Position numbers and translations under genes: made by a program. Below, piece after piece: positions 42,959 through 51,428 of a stretch of DNA of 64,000 nt. The notes below the pieces were generated by a model, which searched no databases, was not told the origin of the DNA, and saw nothing but the letters and a program-made list of their open reading frames with translations. How positions within the stretch are numbered: the stretch's first letter is position 1; every line of letters starts with the position of its first letter. Location of the stretch: the NCBI RefSeq assembly GCF_014698475.1, contig NZ_JACJTB010000033.1:1-64000 (forward strand). The letters are read 5' to 3'. Source of the DNA: Nostoc spongiaeforme FACHB-130. GTDB taxonomy: Bacteria; Cyanobacteriota; Cyanobacteriia; Cyanobacteriales; Nostocaceae.

Positions 42959-43264
42959 TTAGTTTGCTTGCAGCGAATTGTTATGCGGCTGAGTGTTTAC
43001 TTTACTATGACTTTCAATGTATTGACGCAAGATTGAGTTGATTAACGTTTTGTATTCACTATCTTGAGATTGAAACCACTTCAAAATATCAGGTTCAATC
43101 TGAACTAACTGCTGTGCTTGAGTTGCAGGAATTCGTAGAGTTGCTTTCTCAAAAAACTCCTCTGTCAATGGTGGGATATCGGAGTAATCAATACTCTCAT
43201 CGTCCATTGCCTCTAATGCTGCCCAATTAGTACGAGAGGTACTGCTCAAGTCTTCGCCGCTCAT
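42959..43264 (-). CDS. brnA: BrnA family antitoxin
   Basis: A 101-residue antitoxin. NWAALEAMDDESIDYSDIPP, LTEEFFEKATLRIPA is the BrnA pattern, followed by a ribbon-helix-helix-type end (DILKWFQSQDSEYKTLINSI). It neutralises BrnT and binds its own promoter. The start overlaps the toxin gene end by 38 bases, the order toxin first being normal for brnTA. Confidence 0.85.
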   Translation of the reverse strand: MSGEDLSSTSRTNWAALEAMDDESIDYSDIPPLTEEFFEKATLRIPATQAQQLVQIEPDILKWFQSQDSEYKTLINSILRQYIESHSKVNTQPHNNSLQAN

Positions 43265-43505
43265 ATCTATTTGCCCTTCGTGCTGAAATGATCCGAATTA
43301 CGTCATTCTGTCGTTCTGTCCAAACCACAACCGCTACACCGTTACCGAGGAAACCGATACCGAACCAACGGTCTTCGCCATAATCAAACCGATTGTCTAG
43401 CTCAATTAGCATTGGATTCTCAAACATTTCAGGAACATCGGCAAAATCAATCTCATGCTTGCGAATATTCTCTAAATTCTTTGCCTCATCCCACTCGAAC
43501 TGCAT
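43227..43505 (-). CDS. brnT: BrnT family toxin (RelE-like ribonuclease)
   Basis: A 92-residue toxin with the BrnT signature FEWDEAKNLENIRKHEIDFA, then RWFGIGFLGNGVAVVVWTER and IRIISARRANRYERRRLEQY. BrnT inhibits growth by ribonuclease activity under stress. It forms a complete module with the overlapping brnA. The module is bounded by gene-tail repeats on both sides (42843 and 43579). Confidence 0.9.
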   Translation of the reverse strand: MQFEWDEAKNLENIRKHEIDFADVPEMFENPMLIELDNRFDYGEDRWFGIGFLGNGVAVVVWTERQNDVIRIISARRANRYERRRLEQYLSY

Positions 43506-43578
43506 GAAGGACTAGAAATACTAATTGAACTATCTCTATTATCCTGCACCTGTCAACGTTGCACAAATGCAACTCAGG

Positions 43579-43642
43579 TTAGTTGGATTTTAAAATGTGC
43601 GATCGCTCCCCTATCCAATCCTGTAAAATTCCATTGACTAAA
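43579..43642 (-). repeat. Hydrolase gene-tail repeat, copy 2
   Basis: On the minus strand it encodes LVNGILQDWIGERSHILKSN plus a stop, closest in sense to the true hydrolase end. It contains a HIP1 site. Confidence 0.85.
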
Positions 43643-43735
43643 GGTGTCCGTCAGGGTTGAGACAGAATTTAGAGAAACTCAACTAGCAGATTGAATTAAA
43701 CATCCCTTGCATGGATTTGTTAGATTTAAATTGAT

Positions 43736-44110
43736 TTAAGGTCGTCCCCATTCTATTTCTTGAATCAAATAATTGCCAGATTCATTTGCAACGACTACTA
43801 TCACAGCTTCAGTATTTCCTTCTCCAATAACTGAGACGTAAACCATAGCACTATCTGAGTCATTATCTGGTAAATCTGTTTCGACTGAATCTATAGACAT
43901 TGCACTTGCAGGTATTTCAAAATAGTCAACCATTCCTTCATAAGTCTCTTTAAGGAGAGAGGGAGGCCATTCATCACAAATTGCAGATCCTAAATAAGAA
44001 TGAGCCTTTTCATATTGATGATTCAGAAGAGCTAATGAAAATTTTAAGGCAACTTGCCCATATAGTGTCTCTAGCTCTTCTTGACTGACTCCGTGTATCA
44101 TCTCAATCAC
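43736..44110 (-). CDS. Unknown protein, possible NTF2-like fold
   Basis: A 124-residue protein. QVALKFSLALLNHQYEKAHS, YLGSAICDEWPPSLLKETYE, and two long strands near SAMVYVSVIGEGNTEAVIVV with LIQEIEWGRP suggest a cone-shaped NTF2-like fold. No catalytic residues are evident. It lies in the gene-tail array with other small genes. Unknown role. Confidence 0.6.
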   Translation of the reverse strand: MIEMIHGVSQEELETLYGQVALKFSLALLNHQYEKAHSYLGSAICDEWPPSLLKETYEGMVDYFEIPASAMSIDSVETDLPDNDSDSAMVYVSVIGEGNTEAVIVVVANESGNYLIQEIEWGRP

Positions 44111-44248
44111 TCAGCTTAAATAGAGAATTTAATTATTTTAGGGCTTACGGAATAACTCTCTCAAACTCTTTTAACTTCGTGTCTTAGCATCTTTGGTGGT
44201 TTATTGTTTCATTATTTGGTGAAGGAATTGCTTGAGCAAATACAGTAT

Positions 44249-44614
44249 TTATAATTCATCAATTGTCACCAACCCGCCTTCTGTAAACTGAATCACAAGT
44301 TCCTGCTCATCCAGCAAAGCAGTACCAAGCAAAGGTCGCCTTCCTGTAGCTATGACAAGGACTTCTCGTTCTTCACCATTCCAAAGGATAGTTGCCTCAT
44401 AAATTGGAAGCAAAACTTCAGTGTTATCTGCCAAATTTGCAGATGTATCGTGTCTAAATGTTAAACCCATCAATGAAACAGCTTCCGAAGGAAGACAGAG
44501 TTCTCCAGTGAAACCTGTATCGATGACAAACTCAATTGGTATGCTTGAAGCGTTCCGAAGCAAAAAGGTAAGTGCGACAGTGGCGTGTCTATCTGTCACA
44601 ATTCCAGTAATCAC
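44249..44614 (-). CDS. Clan AA retropepsin-like aspartic protease
   Basis: A 121-residue protein. The active site IEFVIDTGFTGELCLP holds the Asp-Thr-Gly of one-domain, dimeric aspartic proteases. RRPLLGTALLDEQELVIQF is the characteristic second block. It starts 4 bases inside the upstream gene at 44611 (ATGA overlap), so the pair is translationally coupled. Substrate unknown; such pairs occur in many cyanobacteria, and the upstream protein may be a substrate, regulator or inhibitor. Confidence 0.85.
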   Translation of the reverse strand: MITGIVTDRHATVALTFLLRNASSIPIEFVIDTGFTGELCLPSEAVSLMGLTFRHDTSANLADNTEVLLPIYEATILWNGEEREVLVIATGRRPLLGTALLDEQELVIQFTEGGLVTIDEL

Positions 44615-44883
44615 TTCTGAACCCGCTCCATGACCCCACCAAATGAGACAGCCACGTTGTAGCCAATGCGAATACCAAAGAGTCGGGCGTTTGGGTGTTT
44701 CTTGCTGAGATTCCGGGATGCTTGCAACCCAGTTTTATCAACTTCATAATCCCCTGTTTCAATATCGATGATGACCATCTTACCGATGTTTTCTTCAGTT
44801 TCGACTTTTTGACGGATTCCACTCTCGTACAGTTGCTTTGCCCGACGTGCAACTTCTTCGCGGCTTAAAAGAATGGCTTGCAT
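44611..44883 (-). CDS. Small protein paired with the aspartic protease
   Basis: A 90-residue protein. An N-terminal helix (LLSREEVARRAKQLYESGIR) and a short sheet (NIGKMVIIDIETGDYEV and NARLFGIRIGYNVAVSFGG) are visible. I recall this pairing with clan AA proteases in cyanobacteria, but no experimental function. The stop and the next start overlap by 4 bases. Confidence 0.7.
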   Translation of the reverse strand: MQAILLSREEVARRAKQLYESGIRQKVETEENIGKMVIIDIETGDYEVDKTGLQASRNLSKKHPNARLFGIRIGYNVAVSFGGVMERVQK

Positions 44884-44950
44884 ACGCTGGTTCTAAGTCG
44901 TTACGTTAACTCTTTGAACCCCTCCATAATACCTTACAAAAAATCGCCTG

Positions 44951-45013
44951 TTAGTTAGATTTTAAAACTTGCGATCGCTCTTCTATCCAATCTTGTAAAA
45001 TTGGGTTGACTAA
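44951..45013 (-). repeat. Hydrolase gene tail, copy 1 (within the gene)
   Basis: This is the version inside the intact alpha/beta hydrolase gene, encoding LVNPILQDWIEERSQVLKSN and the stop. Three further copies lie at 43579, 42843 and 41125 in the same orientation. Confidence 0.85.
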
Positions 45014-45856
45014 CTCTGGTGCTTCATCTTGAGGGCAATGTCCTACTCCTTCTAAGGGAATGAATTTCTGTACTGACGGGTAGTTAGCTAACTCTCGACC
45101 TAAATGTATTGGTTCCCAAGGGTCGGCGGTTCCCCATAAAATAATTGCTGGACAAGGTAGTTGTGGAAGTAAGTCTTCTGGTAATGGCCCTGTGGAGTAT
45201 GAGGTAAATGCCAAAAACACAGCTACAGCACCAGGATCTTTGGCGGGTGCGGTGAGAATATCGACTAGTTCATCTGTGACTGTCTCTGCATTGATGTAAG
45301 CTTGCAGCAAGATTTTCCGCACGGTTTTGGGTTTGGCGACTTGATTAAAAAAGAATTGCCCAATTGGTTTAATAGATAATACCCTTTGTAAAATTGGCGC
45401 ACCCACACGCCGAGTCCAAGGTAAAGTGGCGCGTTTGCGATCGTGTAATAATCGCAAAGAACAGTTAATTAATGCTACTCCCAAGGCAATGTCTGGGGAA
45501 CTGACTGCGGCTTGCATCGCTACAATACAGCCAATGGAATTTCCCACTAAAAAAGCTGGTTCACCTACCACTTCCCGACAAAAATCTGCTACTTGCTGTC
45601 CCCACATTTCTAAGGTGTAGGCAATTTTTTCACCAGGTTGAGGTTTGGCTGAAGCACCGAAGCCAAGCAAATCTATGGCATAAACTCGACAAGTTTGAGC
45701 TAGTACTGGTATGTTTTTACGCCAATGCCATCCAGAAGCGCCAAAGCCATGCACTAAAATAACGGCAGGCCCGGTTGTGCCTTGAGTTTGGTAGCAAATT
45801 GAGAACCCTTGCCATGTCCAAGTTTTTGCGGCAAAAGCAGTTGTCGAAGTCTTCAT
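44951..45856 (-). CDS. Alpha/beta fold hydrolase
   Basis: A 301-residue hydrolase. VILVHGFGASGWHWRKNI, AFLVGNSIGCIVAMQAAV with the nucleophile Ser in GNSIG, an acid in LWGTADPWEP and the His in LEGVGHCPQDE complete the triad. Members of this group in photosynthetic organisms are often esterases or pheophytin-like demetalating or dechelating enzymes; the substrate here is unknown. The 3' end of the gene is repeated three times downstream. Confidence 0.88.
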   Translation of the reverse strand: MKTSTTAFAAKTWTWQGFSICYQTQGTTGPAVILVHGFGASGWHWRKNIPVLAQTCRVYAIDLLGFGASAKPQPGEKIAYTLEMWGQQVADFCREVVGEPAFLVGNSIGCIVAMQAAVSSPDIALGVALINCSLRLLHDRKRATLPWTRRVGAPILQRVLSIKPIGQFFFNQVAKPKTVRKILLQAYINAETVTDELVDILTAPAKDPGAVAVFLAFTSYSTGPLPEDLLPQLPCPAIILWGTADPWEPIHLGRELANYPSVQKFIPLEGVGHCPQDEAPELVNPILQDWIEERSQVLKSN

Positions 45857-46260
45857 AGAAAATCTGTATTTTTATTTACTAATTTTAATATTTCGTAATG
45901 ATTTTGGTGATTTATCTTAAATTGTAGAAGTAACTTGTAAAGATTTTACAATTAGAAAAATAAAAACCAAGATAAAATAGTAACTATCTTTACTTTAAAA
46001 TAAGTATAAAGGCTGAATTAAATTTATTTGGAATTGAGTCAAAGTTTTGATAAATCTGAGTTGTGACAATTACTCACTAATATCTATCCTGTAATATTTT
46101 TACCAACGGTTTTATATTCAGTAGTTTTACAATTTACGCTTTCTCGGTTGATCTCTACAATCATTTGGTATCGAGCATCGGCATCAGGTGGTTGGCTGCC
46201 AGAAAAATGACGCTAAATTTCACCTAGACTTTTGTTCCTAGTTCCTTCTGGTTCACGAAG
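45857..46260. other. Divergent 400-base region before the redoxin gene
   Basis: AT-rich spacer holding promoters for the hydrolase (leftward) and the redoxin gene (rightward). A frame without start, ending at 46210, reads protein-like (STIIWYRASASGGWLPEK) but has no initiation codon. Nothing else is supported. Confidence 0.3.
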
Positions 46261-46815
46261 ATGACAATACTAGAAACAATTTATACTCCTGTTGGGGGTT
46301 ATGCCCCGGATTTTGAACTGCCTGGAATTGACGAAAAAGTGCATCACCTCAGCCGTTATTTAGACAAATTTCAGGCGGTTGGCGTTGTTTTTATGTGCAA
46401 CTACTGTCCTTATGTCAGTCTATATTTAGACAAGCTCAGAAAAATTCAAAGGGAATTTGCTGGCAGTGGCTTTACCCTGATTGGGATGAACGGCTGTGAT
46501 ACTCATAATTACCCGACAGAAAGCTTTGAGATGATGAAAGCTTTTGCCGAACGTCACCGTCTAAATTTTCCTTACCTATGGGATTCAACTCAAGATGTTA
46601 CCCGGAGTTTTGGCGCGATTAAAACTCCGATGGCTTTTTTAATCGATAGTCATGGGATGGTGCGATATAAAGGGAAAATTGACAGTGATCCGCAAGCACC
46701 ATCATCTTTTAGAGAAGATTATTTGCGAAATGCGATCGCGGCTTTATTTAAAAATCAAGCAATTAACCCTCAAGAAACAGAACCGGCAGGAACTACATTG
46801 ATTTGGCGCAACTAG
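46261..46815 (+). CDS. Thioredoxin-family (redoxin/AhpC-like) protein
   Basis: A 184-residue protein of the thioredoxin fold. GYAPDFELPGIDEKVHHLSR is the peroxiredoxin-like start, VVFMCNYCPYVSLYLDKL the redox site with Cys-x-x-Cys in CNYC, FTLIGMNGCDTHNYP the next strand, and the cis-Pro block is FGAIKTPMAFLI. It probably reduces peroxides or disulphides. The gene precedes pyrH by 70 bases on the same strand. Confidence 0.85.
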   Translation: MTILETIYTPVGGYAPDFELPGIDEKVHHLSRYLDKFQAVGVVFMCNYCPYVSLYLDKLRKIQREFAGSGFTLIGMNGCDTHNYPTESFEMMKAFAERHRLNFPYLWDSTQDVTRSFGAIKTPMAFLIDSHGMVRYKGKIDSDPQAPSSFREDYLRNAIAALFKNQAINPQETEPAGTTLIWRN

Positions 46816-46885
46816 ACAGAGATAGTCATTGTGCTGCTATCTTAAATTGGAGGCAATTGCAACTTTTTCGATAAAGCGTAACTTC

Positions 46886-47614
46886 ATGGGAACGAATTAC
46901 CGACGGGTTTTACTCAAACTAAGCGGTGAAGCCTTAATGGGCAACATGGGCTATGGTATTGATCCAGAAGTGGTCAAAGAGATAGCACAAGAAGTAGCAG
47001 AGGTGATAGCCACTGGCGTTCAAATCGCCATAGTCGTTGGCGGCGGCAATATTTTTCGTGGCGTAAAAGCGGCATCGGCGGGGATGGATAGGGCAACGGC
47101 TGACTACATCGGTATGATTGCCACGGTAATGAATGCTATGACGCTACAAGATTCGCTAGAACGAATAGGTGTACAGACGCGCGTACAAACTGCGATCGCC
47201 ATGCAAGAGTTAGCAGAACCTTATATTCGTCGTCGCGCCATCCGTCATCTTGAAAAAGGGCGGGTGGTAATTTTTGGCGCTGGTTCTGGAAATCCCTTCT
47301 TTACTACTGATACGGCTGCGGCATTGAGAGCCGCAGAAATTGATGCAGAAGCGATTTTTAAAGCTACCAAAGTAGATGGAATATATGATGCTGACCCCCA
47401 AATACATCCTAATGCCAAACGTTTTACTAGCCTTACTTATGCACACGTTTTGACACATGATTTGCGAGTCATGGATAGTACGGCGATTGCCTTGTGTAAA
47501 GAAAACAACATCCCAATTCTGGTATTTGACTTAACGGTGCGAGGTAACATCCGCCGCGCAGTCATGGGAGAATCAATCGGCACCCTTGTGGGAGGTTCTT
47601 GTGAAATTAGCTGA
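46886..47614 (+). CDS. pyrH: UMP kinase
   Basis: A 242-residue enzyme converting UMP and ATP to UDP. The start at 46886 gives the standard bacterial N-terminus [30 protein letters not shown] binds phosphate and [13 protein letters not shown] is a conserved late block. The gene overlaps frr by 14 bases, the classical pyrH-frr pair of bacteria. Confidence 0.95.
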   Translation: MGTNYRRVLLKLSGEALMGNMGYGIDPEVVKEIAQEVAEVIATGVQIAIVVGGGNIFRGVKAASAGMDRATADYIGMIATVMNAMTLQDSLERIGVQTRVQTAIAMQELAEPYIRRRAIRHLEKGRVVIFGAGSGNPFFTTDTAAALRAAEIDAEAIFKATKVDGIYDADPQIHPNAKRFTSLTYAHVLTHDLRVMDSTAIALCKENNIPILVFDLTVRGNIRRAVMGESIGTLVGGSCEIS

Positions 47615-48149
47615 AGCTGAGAGTACAATGCAAAAAACTGTTGAGTCAACTCAACGGGCATTTAATACAATTCGCACTGGTCGCGCCAATGCCAGTTTAT
47701 TAGATAAAGTGACGGTGGATTATTACGGTTCACCAACACCCTTAAAATCACTGGCGAATATTAGCACGCCAGATGCGACGACAATTTTGATTCAGCCTTA
47801 CGATAAAAGCAGTTTGAACACTGTTGAGAAGGCAATTTCTCTTTCTGATGTAGGTTTAACACCTAGTAACGATGGTTCTGTGATTCGGCTGAATATTCCG
47901 CCGTTAACTAGCGATCGCCGTAAAGAACTGGTTAAAATTGCTGCCAAGTATGCTGAAGAAGGTCGTGTGGCGATTCGGAACATCCGCCGTGATGCGATCG
48001 ATTCAATTCGGAAGCAGGAAAAAGCCTCAGAAATTTCTGAGGACGAAGCCAAAGACCAACAAGATAAACTGCAAAAACTCACAGACAAATACACTGCTAA
48101 AATCAGCGAATTGTTAGCAGAAAAAGAAAAAGACATCACAACTGTCTAA
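47601..48149 (+). CDS. frr: Ribosome recycling factor
   Basis: A 182-residue factor that, with EF-G, splits ribosomes after termination. The start GTG 47601 was chosen because GGGAGG lies 7 bases upstream and it gives the usual [20 protein letters not shown] start. [20 protein letters not shown] is the signature. The coding region begins within pyrH, so translation is likely coupled. A perfect hairpin follows at 48245. Confidence 0.95.
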   Translation: MKLAEAESTMQKTVESTQRAFNTIRTGRANASLLDKVTVDYYGSPTPLKSLANISTPDATTILIQPYDKSSLNTVEKAISLSDVGLTPSNDGSVIRLNIPPLTSDRRKELVKIAAKYAEEGRVAIRNIRRDAIDSIRKQEKASEISEDEAKDQQDKLQKLTDKYTAKISELLAEKEKDITTV

Positions 48150-48244
48150 AGTATGCAATGTGAAGTCTGAAGTATGAATTCTATAAATTGATAATTCATA
48201 CTTTGGTTTTATTTAGCTTGATTTAGAGAAATCGATAAGCTCAG

Positions 48245-48271
48245 ATCCCCGATTTTTTAAAAATCGGGGAT
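48245..48271 (+). terminator. Perfect hairpin after frr
   Basis: ATCCCCGATTTTT and AAAAATCGGGGAT form a 13-bp stem around one base, with a T-run inside the stem. A related imperfect hairpin occurs near 56724-56754. It could terminate pyrH-frr transcription; it also resembles a family of host intergenic hairpins. Confidence 0.65.
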
Positions 48272-48356
48272 ATTGTAGTTAAAGCTTCATCTCAATTGAT
48301 ATTTATGTTTGTTACTCTAGGGCTATTGGGGTTTATGGTCAGTCCAAGAGGTTAAC

Positions 48357-49238
48357 ATGGCTCATTTAGATTTACGTCGTCCCCAAAATACTAACGGCGA
48401 TTTTTATGTAGACACTACCTGTATTGATTGTGATACTTGTCGCTGGATGAGTCCAGAAGTTTTTTCGCGTGTTGATGAACAATCAGCAGTTTATCATCAA
48501 CCAAGTAATGAAGCAGAAAGATTAACAGCACTGCAAGCACTTTTAGCTTGTCCGACAAGTTCTATTGGGACAGTTGATAAACCCAAAGATATCAAAGATA
48601 CTCAAGAAACTTTGCCTATTTTGATAGCAGAAAATGTCTATCATTGTGGCTATCATTCCGAAAAATCTTATGGTGCTGCGAGTTATTTGATTCAACTAGA
48701 AGACGGTAATAGTAATATTTTGGTGGATTCTCCTCGATTTACACCGCCTTTAGTTAAGCAACTAGAAGATATGGGGGGAATTCGTTATATGTATTTAACT
48801 CATCAAGATGATGTTGCAGATCATCAAAAGTATGCTGAACATTTTGGGTGCGATCGCATCCTCCATGCGGATGATATTTCTGCAAATACTCGCAATGTGG
48901 AAATTCAGTTAACAGGTTTAGAACCATTTGCCCTGACTTCAGATATATTAATTATTCCGGTTCCTGGACATACCAAAGGACACACAGTTTTACTCTACAA
49001 AAATCAGTTTTTATTCACAGGCGACCATCTTGCTTGGTCAGAAAATAGACATCAATTAGCAGCATTTCGTGACCACTGTTGGTATTCTTGGTCAGAACAA
49101 ATTAAATCAATGCGGAATTTAGCTAATTATACTTTTGAGTGGGTTTTGCCTGGTCATGGGCGGAGATTCCACGCCGATGTTGCAACTATGAATCAGCAAA
49201 TGCACAAGTGTATTGAGTTGATGGAAAAGCTTGCATAA
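48357..49238 (+). CDS. Ferredoxin-like plus metallo-beta-lactamase fold protein
   Basis: A 293-residue protein. Residues about 20-80 carry a Fe-S-type Cys cluster (CIDCDTC, then ACPTSSIGTV). The MBL domain follows with THQDDVADHQKYA as metal motif, PVPGHTKGHTVLLY, LFTGDHLAW and LPGHGRR as further ligands. Fusion of an Fe-S-type motif with an MBL fold suggests an electron-transfer-coupled hydrolase or oxidoreductase. I know similar cyanobacterial proteins but no function. The next gene is convergent, four bases away. Confidence 0.85.
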   Translation: MAHLDLRRPQNTNGDFYVDTTCIDCDTCRWMSPEVFSRVDEQSAVYHQPSNEAERLTALQALLACPTSSIGTVDKPKDIKDTQETLPILIAENVYHCGYHSEKSYGAASYLIQLEDGNSNILVDSPRFTPPLVKQLEDMGGIRYMYLTHQDDVADHQKYAEHFGCDRILHADDISANTRNVEIQLTGLEPFALTSDILIIPVPGHTKGHTVLLYKNQFLFTGDHLAWSENRHQLAAFRDHCWYSWSEQIKSMRNLANYTFEWVLPGHGRRFHADVATMNQQMHKCIELMEKLA

Positions 49239-49242
49239 TTTC

Positions 49243-50562
49243 CTAAAAAATAAACACTATTCGTAAATCCCATTTTTTATCTTCACGGATAATTTCAATT
49301 TGGCGAATAAATTCTCGGAGGTAAAAGCGTCGTTCTGCTTCTGACAAATCTAACCAAAATTGCGGAATAGATACAGCTTGGGCGACAGAACGCAGATTGA
49401 CAGGAGGGAGTGTAGCTAACTTGGCTTGGAGTGTAGAGATTTCTGTACGGAGTTTGTATTCTCTGAATTTTGCTGTTTCTACATCTAAAATGCCAGTTTC
49501 AATTAAAGCAGGTAACTGAGCTAAGATTTCTTGTTGATGAGCGATCGCATCCCCTAAACTATTCTTGACAGTATCCAATTCAGGAGAATTAATCCCGGCT
49601 ACTGCTAATGGTAAATCACGACAAACTTTAGCGATCGTCAATTCTAAAATGTCTTGGTAGGGAATGGCGCGACACTTGGGACTGCGAGGACAACTAATCG
49701 GACGTAAATAAAGATACTCTTGGTCTTGGTAGCGTCGAGTAACACGAGTGACTGTTGTATGAGACTGACATTCGCCACAGACAACTAACCCAGCTAAAGA
49801 ACGCGGCGCACTTGCAGTTCGGGATGGTAAACGGCTATTACGGCGTAACAGTCGATCAATTTGGGCTGCTTCTTCTTTAGATAGAATTGCCGTATGGGTA
49901 TCTGAGATAATTTCACCGTTGAGATAAGCTGTGTCTCCCCGATAAACAGGATTTGTTAACCAGCGTCGCCCAGTAGTAACGGAAATTTTCTTCCCATACT
50001 TTTTCGCTAAGTAACGCACTGCGCCCCGCAAGGAACCGTAGAGTAAAAAGTGATCAAAAAAGTCTTTCACTACGGGGGAGGTGCTGCGGTCAATAATATA
50101 TTTTCCTTGACCACGGCGATAACCATAAGGTGCTTTTCCGGGTGGGGGTGCGGCTTCTAGGCGGTTGCGGGCGTGTCCTTGACGGATACGCCGACTTCTT
50201 TGTTGATATTGAATTTCTTGGATGAGTTTTAGTAATTCAGCGCGAAACTGGGATGTTTCTGATGTATAAGATTGTTCAGTAGCAATCACAGCTACACCCA
50301 TCGCTTCTAGTTCATTTAAGCGATCGCTGACTTCCTCTACCGTATCACCTAATTCTTCCAGGCGACGAACCAGCAAATATTCTACTGGTTCATTTTGACA
50401 GTCTATGAGTAATTGTTGTAATTGCGATCGTACAGTATACCCATCAGTATCTCTCTTGGACAAATCTTCATAAACTCGTTCTACCTCCCATTGCCAATTA
50501 ACACTTTGCGGCACAGAGTCGAGGAGAGGATCACAATAAATGTAGGCAATAACTTTCATCAA
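49243..50562 (-). CDS. Large serine recombinase family protein with altered catalytic motif
   Basis: A 439-residue protein. The N-terminal resolvase-type domain (residues 1-140) contains LLVRRLEELGDTVEEVSDRL but the usual YxRxS motif appears as AYIYCDPLLDSVPQ, with no Ser at the expected place. The recombinase domain is APYGYRRGQGKYIIDRSTSP to NPVYRGDTAYLNGE. A zinc ribbon follows with CGECQSH and CPRSPKC, then a coiled coil. It resembles the XisF-like recombinases that excise elements in heterocysts. Catalytic competence is doubtful from the sequence. Confidence 0.8.
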   Translation of the reverse strand: MMKVIAYIYCDPLLDSVPQSVNWQWEVERVYEDLSKRDTDGYTVRSQLQQLLIDCQNEPVEYLLVRRLEELGDTVEEVSDRLNELEAMGVAVIATEQSYTSETSQFRAELLKLIQEIQYQQRSRRIRQGHARNRLEAAPPPGKAPYGYRRGQGKYIIDRSTSPVVKDFFDHFLLYGSLRGAVRYLAKKYGKKISVTTGRRWLTNPVYRGDTAYLNGEIISDTHTAILSKEEAAQIDRLLRRNSRLPSRTASAPRSLAGLVVCGECQSHTTVTRVTRRYQDQEYLYLRPISCPRSPKCRAIPYQDILELTIAKVCRDLPLAVAGINSPELDTVKNSLGDAIAHQQEILAQLPALIETGILDVETAKFREYKLRTEISTLQAKLATLPPVNLRSVAQAVSIPQFWLDLSEAERRFYLREFIRQIEIIREDKKWDLRIVFIF

Positions 50563-50574
50563 TTAATCATTCAA

Positions 50575-50934
50575 TCACTGCTGGCTGATCTCAATTACAT
50601 TTCCATCAGGATCTTGAGTAAAGATGGCGGGGCGACCAGAGGCGCTGGCTTGAATAGGATAATTTTGACTTAGCAGTTCTTGTTTAGCTTGTTCTAAATC
50701 ACTTACTGCAAAAGCAATGTGGGGATTACGTCCCCATTTTTCGTTGGGGTTATCGGTTGGTACTGTGGATGCGACTATGAGATGAACTTGATAGTCGCCG
50801 ACTTGATACCATGCACCAGGATATTTGAGGGAACGGTCAATTTTAGATAATCCCAACACTTGAGTGTAAAAGTTTTCAGCACGTTCTAAGTCGGTAACGA
50901 GAATGGCTGTATGAAGGCTTTGGGTAATCTGCAT
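50575..50934 (-). CDS. VOC family (glyoxalase-like) protein
   Basis: A 119-residue single-domain vicinal oxygen chelate protein. LHTAILVTDLERAENFYTQV, KYPGAWYQVGDYQVHLI, NPHIAFAVSDLEQAKQELLS and FTQDPDGNVIEISQQ show the paired beta-alpha-beta units with His and Glu metal ligands. The substrate is not evident. It begins 12 bases upstream of the recombinase gene on the same strand. Confidence 0.88.
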   Translation of the reverse strand: MQITQSLHTAILVTDLERAENFYTQVLGLSKIDRSLKYPGAWYQVGDYQVHLIVASTVPTDNPNEKWGRNPHIAFAVSDLEQAKQELLSQNYPIQASASGRPAIFTQDPDGNVIEISQQ

Positions 50935-51428
50935 GGTTGGTAAAGTTCGCTTTTATTTAGATTTTGACGTATTAGCTGTACAACTAGATTAAATCCTAGA
51001 ATTTGAGATGAGATCATCTGTCTACAAGGGTTTGATAGCTTGATACTCATTTAAATCATGAAATCTTGACAATGCTAAGGAGTGTAAAAGCTTAAATGTC
51101 AAAAAATCATGACAATGTGATCCCGTCAAAGCTATTAAATTCGTGAAAGCCTGAAAAAAGTGCCTTTAGACCCCTTGATCAATACCGAGGGTTACTGGTT
51201 AGTATTTACTTAACAAAACGACTCCTCCGATCCCGAAAAATGCTTACCAAGCATTCAAGGAAATTGAAAGGGAGTGACCCTCATTTTAAAAGCGAATTAA
51301 AAAACTTTAAAAACTGGGCAAAACCAGGAGTCAGGAATAAGAAATTCATCTGAGAAGAATGACTTTTTTATTAAACATTCTCTAACTCAGAGAGATAATT
51401 ACCTTTCAAACTACTGGAGGCCAAATTA
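50935..51428. other. 490-base region upstream of the DUF4912 gene
   Basis: No gene is supported. It contains repeated ATCATGACAAT-type words near 51050-51120 and a purine-rich GGAGG at 51416-51420 used by the next gene. Promoter function for the DUF4912 gene is likely. Confidence 0.35.

Noticed and set aside
46090-46210. Protein-like frame upstream of the redoxin gene
   Set aside because: No start codon is present in the open stretch and no family was recognised.
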